A stretch of DNA of 64,000 nucleotides from assembly GCA_035548125.1 (NCBI GenBank), contig DASZTV010000006.1:174392-238391 (forward strand), written 5' to 3'. Position 1 is the first letter of the stretch. Every line of letters begins with the position of its first letter. The DNA is from DASZTV01 sp035548125. GTDB taxonomy: Bacteria; Actinomycetota; Actinomycetes; JAFAQI01. The notes under the pieces were generated by a model, which saw only the letters and a program-made list of their open reading frames with translations, made no database searches and had not been told where the DNA came from. Of the stretch, positions 42,037 through 50,272 are shown one piece after another. The translations under genes were made by a program, and so were the position numbers.

Positions 42037-42062
42037 TCAGCACCCACCGGGGTGGGTGCTGA
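42037..42062 (+). terminator. Terminator after rlmB
   Basis: Twelve-base perfect arms TCAGCACCCACC/GGTGGGTGCTGA with a two-base centre (effective tetraloop CGGG). A second small hairpin TTCGGCC/GGCCGAA follows at 42086-42103. Together they close the carD-to-rlmB region before the sigma-factor gene. Confidence 0.7.
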
Positions 42063-42269
42063 TTGTGAATCGCACCTAGTTGGCTTTCGGCCAAATGGCC
42101 GAACCGGTCCTGGTGTGCGGGCTAATGTCCGGTTTTCTCGCGCGGGATCTGCGCGCAACCCCAAGTTCGCTGGCTCGTTGTTGTGACGAGGTCCGATGTT
42201 CACCGGTCGTCCGCGATCTTACGATTCGTCCCTGGTCGTGCCAGTTGCCCAGCCTGAGAGGCCTGACCT

Positions 42270-42932
42270 ATGCGTTCGATGAGGGTCCGCCACGCGGCAC
42301 CAATCGCCCGTCGTGAAGACGATGACGATGCGCTGGTCGCGGCCGCTCGTGCCGGCGACGACGAGGCCCTCACCAACCTGCTGACCAAGTACCGCGGGTT
42401 CGCCCGCTCGAAGGCGCGCTCCTACTTCCTGGTCGGCGCCGACCACGAGGACATCGTCCAAGAGGGAATGATCGGCCTCTACAAGGCGGTCCGGGACTTC
42501 AACCCCGAGCTCACGTCCAGCTTCCGTGCCTTCGCCGAGCTGTGTGTGACCCGCCAGATCATCACCGCGATCAAGACCGCCACCCGGCAGAAGCACGGTC
42601 CGCTGAACAACTACGTGTCGTTCTCCCGGCCGGTGCTCGCCGACGAGGACGGCGACCGGACGCTCGCCGACGTACTGCCGATGACCGCGGTGTGCGACCC
42701 CGCCGACCTGGTGATCTCGGCCGAGCGGATCCGCGCGCTGCAGGAGCACTTCGACGCCGCGCTGTCCGACCTCGAGGCCGAGGTGCTGCGCCTCTACATC
42801 GACGGCAAGAGCTACCACGAGATCGCCGAGGTGCTCGACCGGCACGTGAAGTCGATCGACAACGCGCTGCAGCGCATCAAGCGCAAGCTCGACGGGCACC
42901 TGCGGGCGAGAGAGATCGCCGACGCCTCCTGA
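42270..42932 (+). CDS. SigH/Spo0H-type RNA polymerase sigma factor
   Basis: 220 residues. Region 2 holds LLTKYRGFARSKARSYFLVGADHEDIVQEGMIGLYKAVRDF with the core-binding helix, then SFRAFAELCVTRQIITAIK; region 4 is LSDLEAEVLRLYIDGKSYHEIAEVLDRHVKSIDNALQRIKRKL. Region 3 is a short linker, and the overall form is that of Bacillus SigH (Spo0H) and its actinobacterial homologues, often annotated as sporulation sigma factors. No anti-sigma gene is adjacent. AGAGG precedes the ATG. Whether the organism sporulates is unknown. Confidence 0.9.
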   Translation: MRSMRVRHAAPIARREDDDDALVAAARAGDDEALTNLLTKYRGFARSKARSYFLVGADHEDIVQEGMIGLYKAVRDFNPELTSSFRAFAELCVTRQIITAIKTATRQKHGPLNNYVSFSRPVLADEDGDRTLADVLPMTAVCDPADLVISAERIRALQEHFDAALSDLEAEVLRLYIDGKSYHEIAEVLDRHVKSIDNALQRIKRKLDGHLRAREIADAS

Positions 42933-43101
42933 CGCGAGAATCAGGGCGCCGGTCGACGGCCTGTCTGGAGTCGCGTCCTGCCGGATCCGCCGTCACCGCA
43001 GCATCCACGACGGCGTCACCGTCGTGCGCTGGAGGGCCAAGGCGACGGACCGGGCCGGCAACGTCACCCGCCGCCACGGGTACTACCGGGTCGCACCGTG
43101 A
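42931..43101 (+). pseudogene. Remnant of an Ig-like/PKD surface-protein domain
   Basis: In frame +1 relative to the sigma gene, without a start codon, the sequence reads PPDARIRAPVDGLSGVASC and, after a short basic stretch, GVTVVRWRAKATDRAGNVT, ending YYRVAP and TGA at 43099. The pattern D-G-L-S-G-V-A-S-C ... V-x-A-T-D-x-A-G-N-x-T is typical of bacterial Ig-like repeats in secreted proteins. About 57 residues, one domain. It appears to be the C-terminal scar of a larger surface-protein gene lost or recombined against the sigma gene. Confidence 0.5.
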
Positions 43102-43250
43102 CAAACCTGCGTGACCTTGACAAACCAGCCCGCGCCCCAGATCGCGGGCGCCTCCAGGCGGGATGAGGCGTCGGAGGTATCTGACAGCGCAGCCAGGACT
43201 CCTTCCGAGTAGGGCCGGCGTATGCCCGGTCGCTGTGGTTCGGAGGTGTC

Positions 43251-44096
43251 ATGGACGAGACCCTGCGCGATCTCGATCTTGATCCGCGCAAGCTGGTGGC
43301 GGAACTGCTCGGCACGTTCCTGTTGGTCGTGTTTGCGGTGGGGGTCGCGACGCTGAGCTTCGGGTTCGGCGCCACCGGCGGGAGCTTGTCGGCGGGGGTG
43401 GTGGCCACCGCGCTCGCGTTCGGCCTCACCCTGCTCGCGCTGGCCTACGCGATCGGCCCGATCTCCGGCTGCCACGTCAATCCGGCGGTGACCCTCGGCG
43501 TGTTTGCCGCCGGCCGGATGTCACTGACCGAGGCGATCGGGTACTGGGCCGCGCAGTTCATCGGCGGCATCGCCGGCGCGCTGACGCTGTGGGGGATCTT
43601 CGAGGGCTCGCCGCGCTACGACCGCTCGACGGTCGGGCTGGGCGCCGACGGCTACGACAGCCACTCCATCGTCGGCATCAACCTCGGCGGCGCCTTCGCG
43701 GTCGAGGTCGTCCTCACCTTCCTGTTCGTTCTCGTCGTCCTCGCGGTGACGAGCCGGGCCGCGAGCCAGGCGGCCGGGGGAGTCGCGATCGGCCTCGCGC
43801 TCGCCGTCGTTCATCTGTTCGGCATCCCCCTGACGGGTACGTCGGTGAACCCCGCTCGTTCGCTCGGCCCGGCGATCGTCGTCGGCGGCGCGGCGTTGTC
43901 GCAGGTGTGGCTGTTCCTCGTCGCGCCCTTGGTCGGCGCGATCGTGGCGGCGGCGGCCGCCAGGTACCTGATCCCCGAAGGCGTGGCGCCGGCGGAGATC
44001 ACGCTGCCTGAGGCTGCAGCCGAGCTGACCGCGCCTGCGCCTGCGAGGGGACGTGGCACGACCCGGACTCGTACCTCCGGCACCCGGTCCCGCTGA
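43251..44096 (+). CDS. Aquaporin / MIP family channel
   Basis: 281 residues, six TM helices and both half-helix motifs: ISGCHVNPAVTLG and GTSVNPARSLGPAIV. The Cys just before the first NPA and the arginine after the second fit an AqpZ-like water channel more than GlpF. A Pro/Ala/Arg-rich tail of about 45 residues is unusual. GGAGGT is four bases before the ATG. Confidence 0.93.
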   Translation: MDETLRDLDLDPRKLVAELLGTFLLVVFAVGVATLSFGFGATGGSLSAGVVATALAFGLTLLALAYAIGPISGCHVNPAVTLGVFAAGRMSLTEAIGYWAAQFIGGIAGALTLWGIFEGSPRYDRSTVGLGADGYDSHSIVGINLGGAFAVEVVLTFLFVLVVLAVTSRAASQAAGGVAIGLALAVVHLFGIPLTGTSVNPARSLGPAIVVGGAALSQVWLFLVAPLVGAIVAAAAARYLIPEGVAPAEITLPEAAAELTAPAPARGRGTTRTRTSGTRSR

Positions 44097-44116
44097 GACT
44101 TCACACGGAGGAGCCC

Positions 44117-44725
44117 ATGACGAACGGGCGGTCTACAGCGCTGGTGGTTCTCGCCGGAGCGATTGTGGCGGTGGGGGCGAGCGGTCTGGCCGTGGCGTCC
44201 GTCGGCGGGGCCGTCCTGCTGGGACACGTCAACAAGGCCACCGGGACGACTGAGATCAGCGCGAGCCACGGCGCGGCGCTCCGCCTGGCCTCGCGAGCGG
44301 GCGCACCCCCGCTTGTCGTGAGCAGCAAGCACCGGGTCCCGCGACTGAATGCGTCTTACCTCCACGGTCTCAGCGCGAAGCAGGTCGAGGCGAAAGCTGC
44401 CGCGAAGGGCGCCATCCGTGTGGTGGCGACGCAGATGACCGGGGGCGTCGGCATTGCCATGTGCCCGTCCGGTACGACGCCGATCGGCGGCGGCGTCGTA
44501 CCGGACTCCACCGGCACGAGCGCCTCCGACATTCCCTTCATCGTGGCCTCCTCGCCGCACATCAGCGGTGGTCAGAAACCGGTGCTGGACGGCTGGGAGG
44601 GCATCGCCTCGGACCTCGACAAGACCTACAACGGTGGCGGGGTCGTGTTCGCCTCATGCAGCGCGGCGGTGTCGCGGGTGTCCGCCCAGGCCGCCGCGAA
44701 GGTGGCGAAGAACGAGCGACGCTGA
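44117..44725 (+). CDS. Secreted or membrane-anchored hypothetical protein
   Basis: 202 residues with an N-terminal hydrophobic helix (ALVVLAGAIVAVGASGLAVASVGGAVLLG) serving as signal or anchor. The exported part has two cysteines (GIAMCPSGTTPIGGGVVP and VVFASCSAAVSRV) likely to pair; CPSGTTPIGGG is reminiscent of C-x-G-x-x-x-x-G-G-G motifs in actinobacterial secreted proteins of unknown function. GGAGGAG precedes the ATG. No family assigned. Confidence 0.65.
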   Translation: MTNGRSTALVVLAGAIVAVGASGLAVASVGGAVLLGHVNKATGTTEISASHGAALRLASRAGAPPLVVSSKHRVPRLNASYLHGLSAKQVEAKAAAKGAIRVVATQMTGGVGIAMCPSGTTPIGGGVVPDSTGTSASDIPFIVASSPHISGGQKPVLDGWEGIASDLDKTYNGGGVVFASCSAAVSRVSAQAAAKVAKNERR

Positions 44726-44747
44726 GGGCTCTAGCCTTGGGGCGCTT

Positions 44748-44819
44748 GCCCCGTTAGCTCAGTGGTAGAGCACTCGCCTTGTAAGCGAGCGGTCGTCCGT
44801 TCAATCCGGACACGGGGCT
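44748..44819 (+). tRNA. tRNA-Thr (anticodon TGT)
   Basis: Cloverleaf folds completely: acceptor GCCCCGT/ACGGGGC, D-arm GCTC/GAGC, anticodon stem CTCGC/GCGAG with loop CTTGTAA (anticodon TGT at 44780-44782, reading ACA), T-arm GTCCG/CGGAC with TTCAATC. 72 nt; CCA is not encoded. The 3' end overlaps the end of the convergent SRPBCC gene. Confidence 0.96.
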
Positions 44820-45271
44820 CTGTGTCGCTTCGCGGCAAGGCGCGCGAACTTGCGGGCCGCGACGCCGAGCGCCCATCTGGATGCCGGTGCGCCTAGCCGT
44901 TCGATCCTGCCCTGCAGGCCGTGAGCGGCGGGGAGCTCCTCCCAGGTGAATCGTGACCGGCCGGCCGGCAGCTCCTCGACGAGGAACACTCCTCGTCCGG
45001 TCACCGCTCGCCCGTGGTGCGCCACCTCGCACCGATGCGGCGGCTGCCACACGTCCACCGTCATCGTGTCGACGATCGCGAGTGGGCCGATGCCCGTGCG
45101 GGCCACGAGCCGAGCGCCCAGACCCGCCGGCGAGGACGGGTCGACGGTCACGGTCGTCAGCGGAATCCACTCACCCTGCGCTGCCCAGTCCGTGAGCAGC
45201 GCCCAGGTCGTGGGCACGGGTGCGTCGACCTCGACCGAGACCGAGGCGTCTCGTTTGCCGTCGCTGCGCAT
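44801..45271 (-). CDS. SRPBCC (START-like) family protein
   Basis: 156 residues from ATG 45271: helix-grip fold start SVSVEVDAPVPTTWALLTDWAAQGEWIPL, then GLGARLVARTGIGPLAIVDTMTVDVWQPPHRCEVAHHG and FLVEELPAGRSRFTWEEL. Polyketide cyclase/dehydrase-type hydrophobic ligand pocket; ligand unknown. Its last six codons and stop lie antisense within the tRNA-Thr 3' half, and the ends may have been shaped by the tRNA. Confidence 0.83.
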   Translation of the reverse strand: MRSDGKRDASVSVEVDAPVPTTWALLTDWAAQGEWIPLTTVTVDPSSPAGLGARLVARTGIGPLAIVDTMTVDVWQPPHRCEVAHHGRAVTGRGVFLVEELPAGRSRFTWEELPAAHGLQGRIERLGAPASRWALGVAARKFARLAAKRHRAPCPD

Positions 45272-45361
45272 GCGTCGACTATTCCTCGTGACCGGCCGCG
45301 CTGGCGTTCGGGTCCCTCGCCCGGGAGACTTGTCCCGGTCGGCCGGTCGAAAGGGGAACAT

Positions 45362-46309
45362 GTGGCGCAGCGTCCGCCGGTGTCGCGCGCGCCGCTCGCC
45401 CCGAGGGAGCCGCTGCTCCCGATGACGCCGCTGGCGCCGCGGGCCCCGCTGGAGCCGATGATGCCGCTGCGTCCGGGTGAGAGCCGGCGGTCGATGCCGC
45501 CGGTGACGCCGGGATCGGCGTCAGCGCCCCCGTCGGCGCCGTCGTACGAGGAGCCGGTGCCGGTCGCCGCTTCGCCGCCGGCGCCTTCCCCGCCGCCACC
45601 ACCTGCGCGGAACGCGGTCCTGCAACCGCCTGCCGGGTGGACCGGTGTGCCGCGGCAGCGGCTGCCGGTGCCGATGGGCAGGTCGTCGGGCAGCAAGGTG
45701 GCTGCCGTCTTCGCGCTCGCGATCGCGTCGCTCGTGGCTCTCGCGACGATCGGGTCGCACACCTCGACGCGTCGCGCGCAGGTCATTGCGGTCCCGTCCA
45801 TCGAGGTGTCGGTGCCGCCACTGTCGACCGGTCGCGACGGCGCCACAGCGCCGTCGCCGGCTCATGCTGCTCCGGGTCGGGCCACGCCTCGTTCGGGCCG
45901 GACGCTGAGCCTCAACGGCACCTCTCCCGGCGAGCGCATCCGGGTGTCGTTCACGAGATGGGTGAACGACGCGACGTCGAAGGACGCGTTGTTCGGCCCG
46001 GGCAACGGGAAGCGCTATGTCGCGGCGCAGTTCCGGATCACGAACACCGGATCGGTCGTCTACGTCGACTCGCCGTCCAATGGCGCGCGGGTGATCGACA
46101 GTCGCGGAAAGGCGTACCGCACCACCTTCCTGGTGGGATCGCTGCGGCAGGGCAAGGTGTTCGACGCCGCGGTGAGCCTGCGGACCGGGCGATCGGTGGT
46201 CGGCTACCTGGTGTTCGAGGTCCCGAAGCGCGCCAGGATCGCTCGGGTTCAGTTCAGCGAGAACTCCGGTTTCGGCCAGACGGGCGAGTGGACGTTCAAC
46301 CGGTCTTGA
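45362..46309 (+). CDS. Proline-rich membrane-anchored DUF4352-like protein
   Basis: 315 residues from GTG 45362 (AAGGGGAA upstream). Residues 1-110 are Pro/Ala/Met-rich with PLAPRxPLxP repeats, probably a flexible cytoplasmic region; one TM helix (VAAVFALAIASLVALATIG); then a Ser/Pro linker and a C-terminal beta-sandwich (FTRWVNDATSKDALF, YVAAQFRITNTGSVVYVDSP, VSLRTGRSVVGYLVFEVPK) of the DUF4352 type found on actinobacterial surfaces. The 3' end overlaps the convergent secreted gene by 14 bases. Confidence 0.78.
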   Translation: MAQRPPVSRAPLAPREPLLPMTPLAPRAPLEPMMPLRPGESRRSMPPVTPGSASAPPSAPSYEEPVPVAASPPAPSPPPPPARNAVLQPPAGWTGVPRQRLPVPMGRSSGSKVAAVFALAIASLVALATIGSHTSTRRAQVIAVPSIEVSVPPLSTGRDGATAPSPAHAAPGRATPRSGRTLSLNGTSPGERIRVSFTRWVNDATSKDALFGPGNGKRYVAAQFRITNTGSVVYVDSPSNGARVIDSRGKAYRTTFLVGSLRQGKVFDAAVSLRTGRSVVGYLVFEVPKRARIARVQFSENSGFGQTGEWTFNRS

Positions 46310-46679
46310 CGACGACGTGGACGAACCACTCCTGCTGCGCGATCTCGCAACGCGGGGTGCTGTGCAGGCAAGGTGCGTCCGTCACGGAGTGGATGGTGGC
46401 CTTGCCGACGGCGAGGGCCTTGAACGTCGCTCGAGCGTCTTCGGAGGTCGGGTAGCCGCCGGAGTGGTTGATCCGGTGAATCACGGACCGATCGGTTGAA
46501 GTCGGGCGCCGAAACGAGGTGCCGAGATGCACCTTCAGCTTGTCGCCGACATGCATGTGAATGGTCTGACCGCTCGAGGCCGGCGCGGTGAGGGTCTGGG
46601 CTGTCCTCGCATCGGCGCTTGCCGTGCTCAGGCTGAGTACGGCGGCGCAGCAGAGGATCGTGACGACACGCGACCGCAT
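46296..46679 (-). CDS. Small secreted protein, possibly chagasin (I42)-like
   Basis: 127 residues with a Sec signal (RVVTILCCAAVLSLSTASADA). The mature part: TIHMHVGDKLKVHLG, then VIHRINHSGGYPTSED and ATFKALAVGKATIHSV, ending in a Cys-containing hairpin. The order G-D-x-L-x-V-x-L ... N-x-x-x-G ... F-x-A-x-x-x-G-x-A-x-I recalls I42/chagasin-type protease inhibitors, but the diagnostic loops are not well kept, so this is tentative. It starts ten bases after the SipW-like stop and is probably the fourth gene of that operon. Confidence 0.55.
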   Translation of the reverse strand: MRSRVVTILCCAAVLSLSTASADARTAQTLTAPASSGQTIHMHVGDKLKVHLGTSFRRPTSTDRSVIHRINHSGGYPTSEDARATFKALAVGKATIHSVTDAPCLHSTPRCEIAQQEWFVHVVVKTG

Positions 46680-46689
46680 CTCCGGAGTA

Positions 46690-47406
46690 TTACGCGTGCT
46701 TGCCCTTCCTTCTAGGTTGACCGCCGCCGACCATGCGCCATGCGGCGAGCAGGATCGCGAACACCGTGATCGCCATCACGGTCAGGCGGGTCTTCGAGTG
46801 CTGAAGGACCACCGACAGCCTTCCGAGCTGCGGCACCGTCGCGACAACGACCGGCACGGTCGGTGAGTCGATCCGCAGCTCGAACGGCTCCGGCGAAGGG
46901 TTCGCGTCGCCCTTGGTCCGCACGAGTGGTCGTCCGTCCTTGGTGGAGACGCTGATGACGCGATGCACGTAGCGCTGGCTCGGTGCGTCAGGCACCGGAA
47001 GCGCGACGACCTGTCCGACCTTGATGTCGGCGGCGGGCTCAGGCTTCGTGATGACGAGGTCGCCGGGGTGGAACGCCGGCACCATGCTCGGCGACAGCAC
47101 GGGAGCGAAGCCGAGGTGCTGGGTCATCACGGTGACCATCGCCGTCACCGACGCGAGCGCGGCGGCGATCAGCAGCAGTCCGGTCACCACTCGCCACAGT
47201 CGCTGCAGCGCCCCGCGTGCTCCGCCTGACGCGGGGGCCGGTGCTTTTGGGAGATCAGCCTCCGCCGGTGGCGCCAGGCGTTGCGCCGGGACAGCCCTCG
47301 GCGGCGTCGTGGGTCGCTGTCTCGGGACTGCGGCGAGGACCGCGTCGGGCGAGGCGTTCTTCCTCGGCATCGTGTCCGTGGTGCGACGTACCCGCGGTTG
47401 CACCAT
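46690..47406 (-). CDS. Signal peptidase I, SipW/archaeal type
   Basis: About 238 residues. A long Pro/Ala-rich cytoplasmic N-terminus, a TM helix (WRVVTGLLLIAAALASVTAMVTVM), the catalytic Ser in APVLSPSMVPAFHPGDLVI, and box D-like QRYVHRVISVSTKDGRPLVRTKGDAN in which the general-base Lys of bacterial SipS is replaced by His (Y-V-H-R-V), the ER/archaeal and SipW type. A C-terminal TM follows. Such peptidases process TasA/camelysin-type precursors, and one lies two genes upstream. Start uncertain: ATG 47406 or ATG 47368. Confidence 0.85.
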   Translation of the reverse strand: MVQPRVRRTTDTMPRKNASPDAVLAAVPRQRPTTPPRAVPAQRLAPPAEADLPKAPAPASGGARGALQRLWRVVTGLLLIAAALASVTAMVTVMTQHLGFAPVLSPSMVPAFHPGDLVITKPEPAADIKVGQVVALPVPDAPSQRYVHRVISVSTKDGRPLVRTKGDANPSPEPFELRIDSPTVPVVVATVPQLGRLSVVLQHSKTRLTVMAITVFAILLAAWRMVGGGQPRRKGKHA

Positions 47407-47447
47407 CACGGAGCGCGGCTGCGACGTCGTACGACGAACTCTCGGCG

Positions 47448-48002
47448 CTAGCTGGTTGTCGTGTGCGCCGCCCTCGCCTGGCTGCGGACGACCGCGACGC
47501 TGACTTGTGTCGTGTAGCTGCCGATCGACAGCACTCCGGTCGCGTTGGCCCTCACGCTGACGTACGAGCCCGACGGGATCGACACGCTCGCGGTGGTCGC
47601 GCCGCTGCTCGAGTCGCCGAGGCTGACCTGCGTGCCCGAGCAGGTCCCGCTGAGCACCTGCGTCCAGTCGGCCCCGACGCAGGCGGTCAATACGATCTTC
47701 GGACCGCCGGAGATGGTTGTCGTGTAGGTCTCGGCGCTCAGGTTGAACGTCCCGGTGTTCACGACTTTGAAGTACTGCGGGTTGACGCCGAGGATGGTCA
47801 CCGTCCAGCTCAACGTGAATGGTGTCCCGATGGTGGGCGACCCGCCGGTCGTCGATCCCGCTGCTCCCCACGATCCGCTCCCTACCGACTCGCTGCCGCT
47901 GGTTGCCTTGCCCTTCGCGTTGCCCCACGCCGGAGACGCGACGAGAAGCACCAGCGTCGCGATCGTCACGATCGCGCTGGTGCCCATTCGAACGCGGGTC
48001 AC
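47448..48002 (-). CDS. Secreted beta-rich protein in the TasA-like/SipW-like operon
   Basis: 184 residues from GTG 48002 (GGAGGA six bases upstream). Signal peptide SAIVTIATLVLLVASPAWG. The mature chain is Ser/Thr/Gly-rich and beta-stranded (PFTLSWTVTILGVNPQYFKVVNTGTFNLSA, YTTTISGGPKIVLTACVGAD, VSVRANATGVLSIGSYTTQV) with one likely disulfide (CVGADWTQVLSGTC). Together with its neighbour this looks like the accessory subunit of a secreted fibre or coat. No family name. Confidence 0.68.
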   Translation of the reverse strand: MTRVRMGTSAIVTIATLVLLVASPAWGNAKGKATSGSESVGSGSWGAAGSTTGGSPTIGTPFTLSWTVTILGVNPQYFKVVNTGTFNLSAETYTTTISGGPKIVLTACVGADWTQVLSGTCSGTQVSLGDSSSGATTASVSIPSGSYVSVRANATGVLSIGSYTTQVSVAVVRSQARAAHTTTS

Positions 48003-48027
48003 CGGCGGTCCTCCGTCCCGCCGCCGA

Positions 48028-48060
48028 CGCGGTGCCACGACTCGAAGCCGTGGCACCGCG
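48028..48060 (-). terminator. Stem-loop between the TasA-like gene and the next operon gene
   Basis: Twelve-base perfect arms CGCGGTGCCACG/CGTGGCACCGCG with a nine-base loop, just after the TasA-like stop. Probably a partial terminator or mRNA stabiliser that raises the first gene product relative to the peptidase. Confidence 0.6.
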
Positions 48061-48074
48061 GGGGCTCTCAGTCA

Positions 48075-48746
48075 CTAGCTGTCAGTGGTGGTCGCGTTCC
48101 GCTGCGACTCGTTGAACGTGTAGGTCAGGTCCGCGGACTGGCCTTGAATCGTGGTCCCCGGCGCTGATCCGTTGGTCGTCGTCTCGGTCTGGTCCGGCAG
48201 GGTCACCACGATCTGGAGGTGCTCCACCTCGTTGACCGCGATCGAACCGGCGATGAGCGACTGGGCCGAGGACAGACCCGACAACGTGGTCGCACTGAGC
48301 AGGGACGTCACCGTGCCGGAGCTGGCGCACACGCCGGTGGCCGCCGTCCAGGACGTCGAGCAGGAGTTCACCGCCACGGTCAGCGCTTTGGTGGCCGGAG
48401 AGGTGCCGTCGGTGATCAGCGCGCTGCTGCCGGTCGCGGCGATCGACATCGTCAGCGCCTTGGCGGCGAGGGTGCCGCCGTTGGTCAGGTTGACGTACCG
48501 GTCGACCACGTCGCCCGGGGCCATGTTGGTGATGTTGCTACTGAAGCCGGCGCCGTTGTCGGCGAGGGTCAGCGACAGCGTGCCGGAGCTGACGGACTGC
48601 GGGCTGGCGTTGAACGCGGTGGCGTTCAGCGACGCCCAGACGCCGAAGCCGGCGGTCATGAGCAGGGCGCCGCCGGTCACGGCGACGGCGAGCGGGCGCC
48701 ACGCGGTACGACGGGTTGCGCCGGCGTGGCGAGCAGGGTTAGCCAC
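48075..48746 (-). CDS. TasA/CalY (camelysin)-like secreted protein
   Basis: 223 residues from GTG 48746 with AGGAGG six bases upstream. The signal region WRPLAVAVTGGALLMTAGFGVWASLNATAFNAS has the SipW-dependent form, with cleavage expected near the A-S-x-N-A-T stretch. The mature domain opens with SPQSVSSGTLSLTLADN and continues FSSNITNMAPGDVVDRYVNLTNGGTLAAKALTMSIAATG, the camelysin/TasA strand pattern (P-G-D...V-x-x-x-N-x-G). TasA forms biofilm fibres in Bacillus. Founding gene of a four-gene operon with the SipW-type peptidase. Confidence 0.82.
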   Translation of the reverse strand: MANPARHAGATRRTAWRPLAVAVTGGALLMTAGFGVWASLNATAFNASPQSVSSGTLSLTLADNGAGFSSNITNMAPGDVVDRYVNLTNGGTLAAKALTMSIAATGSSALITDGTSPATKALTVAVNSCSTSWTAATGVCASSGTVTSLLSATTLSGLSSAQSLIAGSIAVNEVEHLQIVVTLPDQTETTTNGSAPGTTIQGQSADLTYTFNESQRNATTTDS

Positions 48747-48890
48747 TTTGGGCCTCCTAGAGGCGACGTTGCGCCGCAGGGGTGTGGCGCGATCGCGGGA
48801 CCTATCGGGCCGTAGTCGGCCGAATCAAGCCGAACTTCCTAACTAGTCTCACGATGCCTCGCGAACCGGCCCAAGTGGCAGGATGACGGT

Positions 48891-50153
48891 GTGGCAGCGG
48901 GCGGCGCGCGGCAGTCGGCCTGGCAGTCGGCCCAGCTTCAGCTCGCCGAAGCGGTCAAGCATCTGGGGCTCGACGACGGCACCCATCAGCTGCTCGCCAC
49001 ACCGCGTCGCGAGATGACGGTGAGCATCCCGCTGCGGCGTGACGACGGGAACATCGAAGTCCTGCGCGGTTACCGCGTGCAGCACAACCTTTCCCGCGGC
49101 CCCGCGAAAGGCGGCATCCGCTACCACCCCTCGACGGACATCGACGAGGTTCGTGCGCTCGCGATGTGGATGACGTGGAAGTGCGCCCTGATCGGCATCC
49201 CGTACGGCGGCGCCAAGGGTGGGGTGACGATCGACCCGCGGCTCTACAGTGCGACCGAGCTCGAACGGGTCACCCGCCGCTATGCCAGCGAGATCTTCCC
49301 GATCGTCGGGCCGGAGAAGGACATCCCGGCTCCCGACGTCGGCACCGACGAGCAGACCATGGCGTGGTTCATGGACACCTACTCGGTGCAGAAGGGGTAC
49401 ACGGTCACCGGAGTCGTGACCGGCAAGCCGGTGAGCGTCGGCGGATCCGAGGGACGTGGCGGCGCGACCAGCCGCGGCGTGATGATCAGCGCTTTCGCCG
49501 CCCTGCGCGAAGCGAAGATCAACCCGCGCGACGTCACCGTCGCGGTGCAGGGCTTCGGCAAGGTGGGCGGCCTTGCCGCGCAGTACCTTCACGACGCCGG
49601 CTGCAAGGTCGTCGCGGTCTCTGACGTCAAGGGCGGCGCGTACAACGCAATGGGGATGAACCCGGCGAAAATGCTCCGAGACGTGCGCGGCGGCTTGGAG
49701 TCGGTGGCGGGTTACCCGGGCACCGACAACATCACCAACGAGGAGCTGCTCGAGCTCGACGTCGACGTGCTGGTGCCGGCCGCGCTGGAGAGCGTCATCC
49801 ATGACGGCAACGCCGAAGCGGTGAAGGCCCGGTTCGTCGTCGAGGGGGCCAACGGCCCCACGACCCCCGACGCCGACGCGATCCTGGAGAGCAAGGGCGT
49901 CGTCGTCGTACCCGACATCCTCGCCAACTCCGGCGGCGTTGCCGTCTCCTACTTCGAGTGGGTGCAGGACCTGCAGGCCTACTGGTGGACCGAGCACGAG
50001 GTCACCGACCGGCTCAGCGCGATCCTCGAGCGCTCCTACGCCGAGGTCTCCGGGCTGGCCGAGGAGAGGGGCGTCTCGCTGCGCACCGCCGCCCAGATGA
50101 TCGGAGTCGGGCGGGTCGCGGACGCCCACCGCACCCGCGGTCTGTACCCCTAA
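48891..50153 (+). CDS. Glutamate dehydrogenase (Glu/Leu/Phe/Val dehydrogenase)
   Basis: 420 residues: catalytic Lys in NLSRGPAKGGIRYHP and WKCALIGIPYGGAKGGV, TDEQTMAWFMDTYS, the Rossmann motif VAVQGFGKVGGLAAQYL, and VVEGANGPTTPDAD. Of the hexameric NAD-type length. Interconverts glutamate and 2-oxoglutarate. GTG 48891, no strong ribosome site. Head-to-head with the TasA-like gene. Confidence 0.93.
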   Translation: MAAGGARQSAWQSAQLQLAEAVKHLGLDDGTHQLLATPRREMTVSIPLRRDDGNIEVLRGYRVQHNLSRGPAKGGIRYHPSTDIDEVRALAMWMTWKCALIGIPYGGAKGGVTIDPRLYSATELERVTRRYASEIFPIVGPEKDIPAPDVGTDEQTMAWFMDTYSVQKGYTVTGVVTGKPVSVGGSEGRGGATSRGVMISAFAALREAKINPRDVTVAVQGFGKVGGLAAQYLHDAGCKVVAVSDVKGGAYNAMGMNPAKMLRDVRGGLESVAGYPGTDNITNEELLELDVDVLVPAALESVIHDGNAEAVKARFVVEGANGPTTPDADAILESKGVVVVPDILANSGGVAVSYFEWVQDLQAYWWTEHEVTDRLSAILERSYAEVSGLAEERGVSLRTAAQMIGVGRVADAHRTRGLYP

Positions 50154-50272
50154 CCGGGCGAATCGTCCGAAAAGGCCGTTCCGGTTCTTGCGTGACCTGG
50201 AGCCACCGTCGTGCCAGAATGACACCGCTGTAGTTTTGGCATGCAACGTTCGAGCGCAGGAGGTGCACCGAG

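Noticed and set aside
42270..42932. Assignment of the sigma factor as WhiG, the partner of RsiG
   Set aside because: It lacks the full region 3 and matches the SigH/Spo0H form rather than the FliA/WhiG form.
42542..43114. 190-residue ORF overlapping the sigma factor in another frame
   Set aside because: Antigene-frame shadow of the sigma gene; the Ig-like remnant at its end is in a different frame again.
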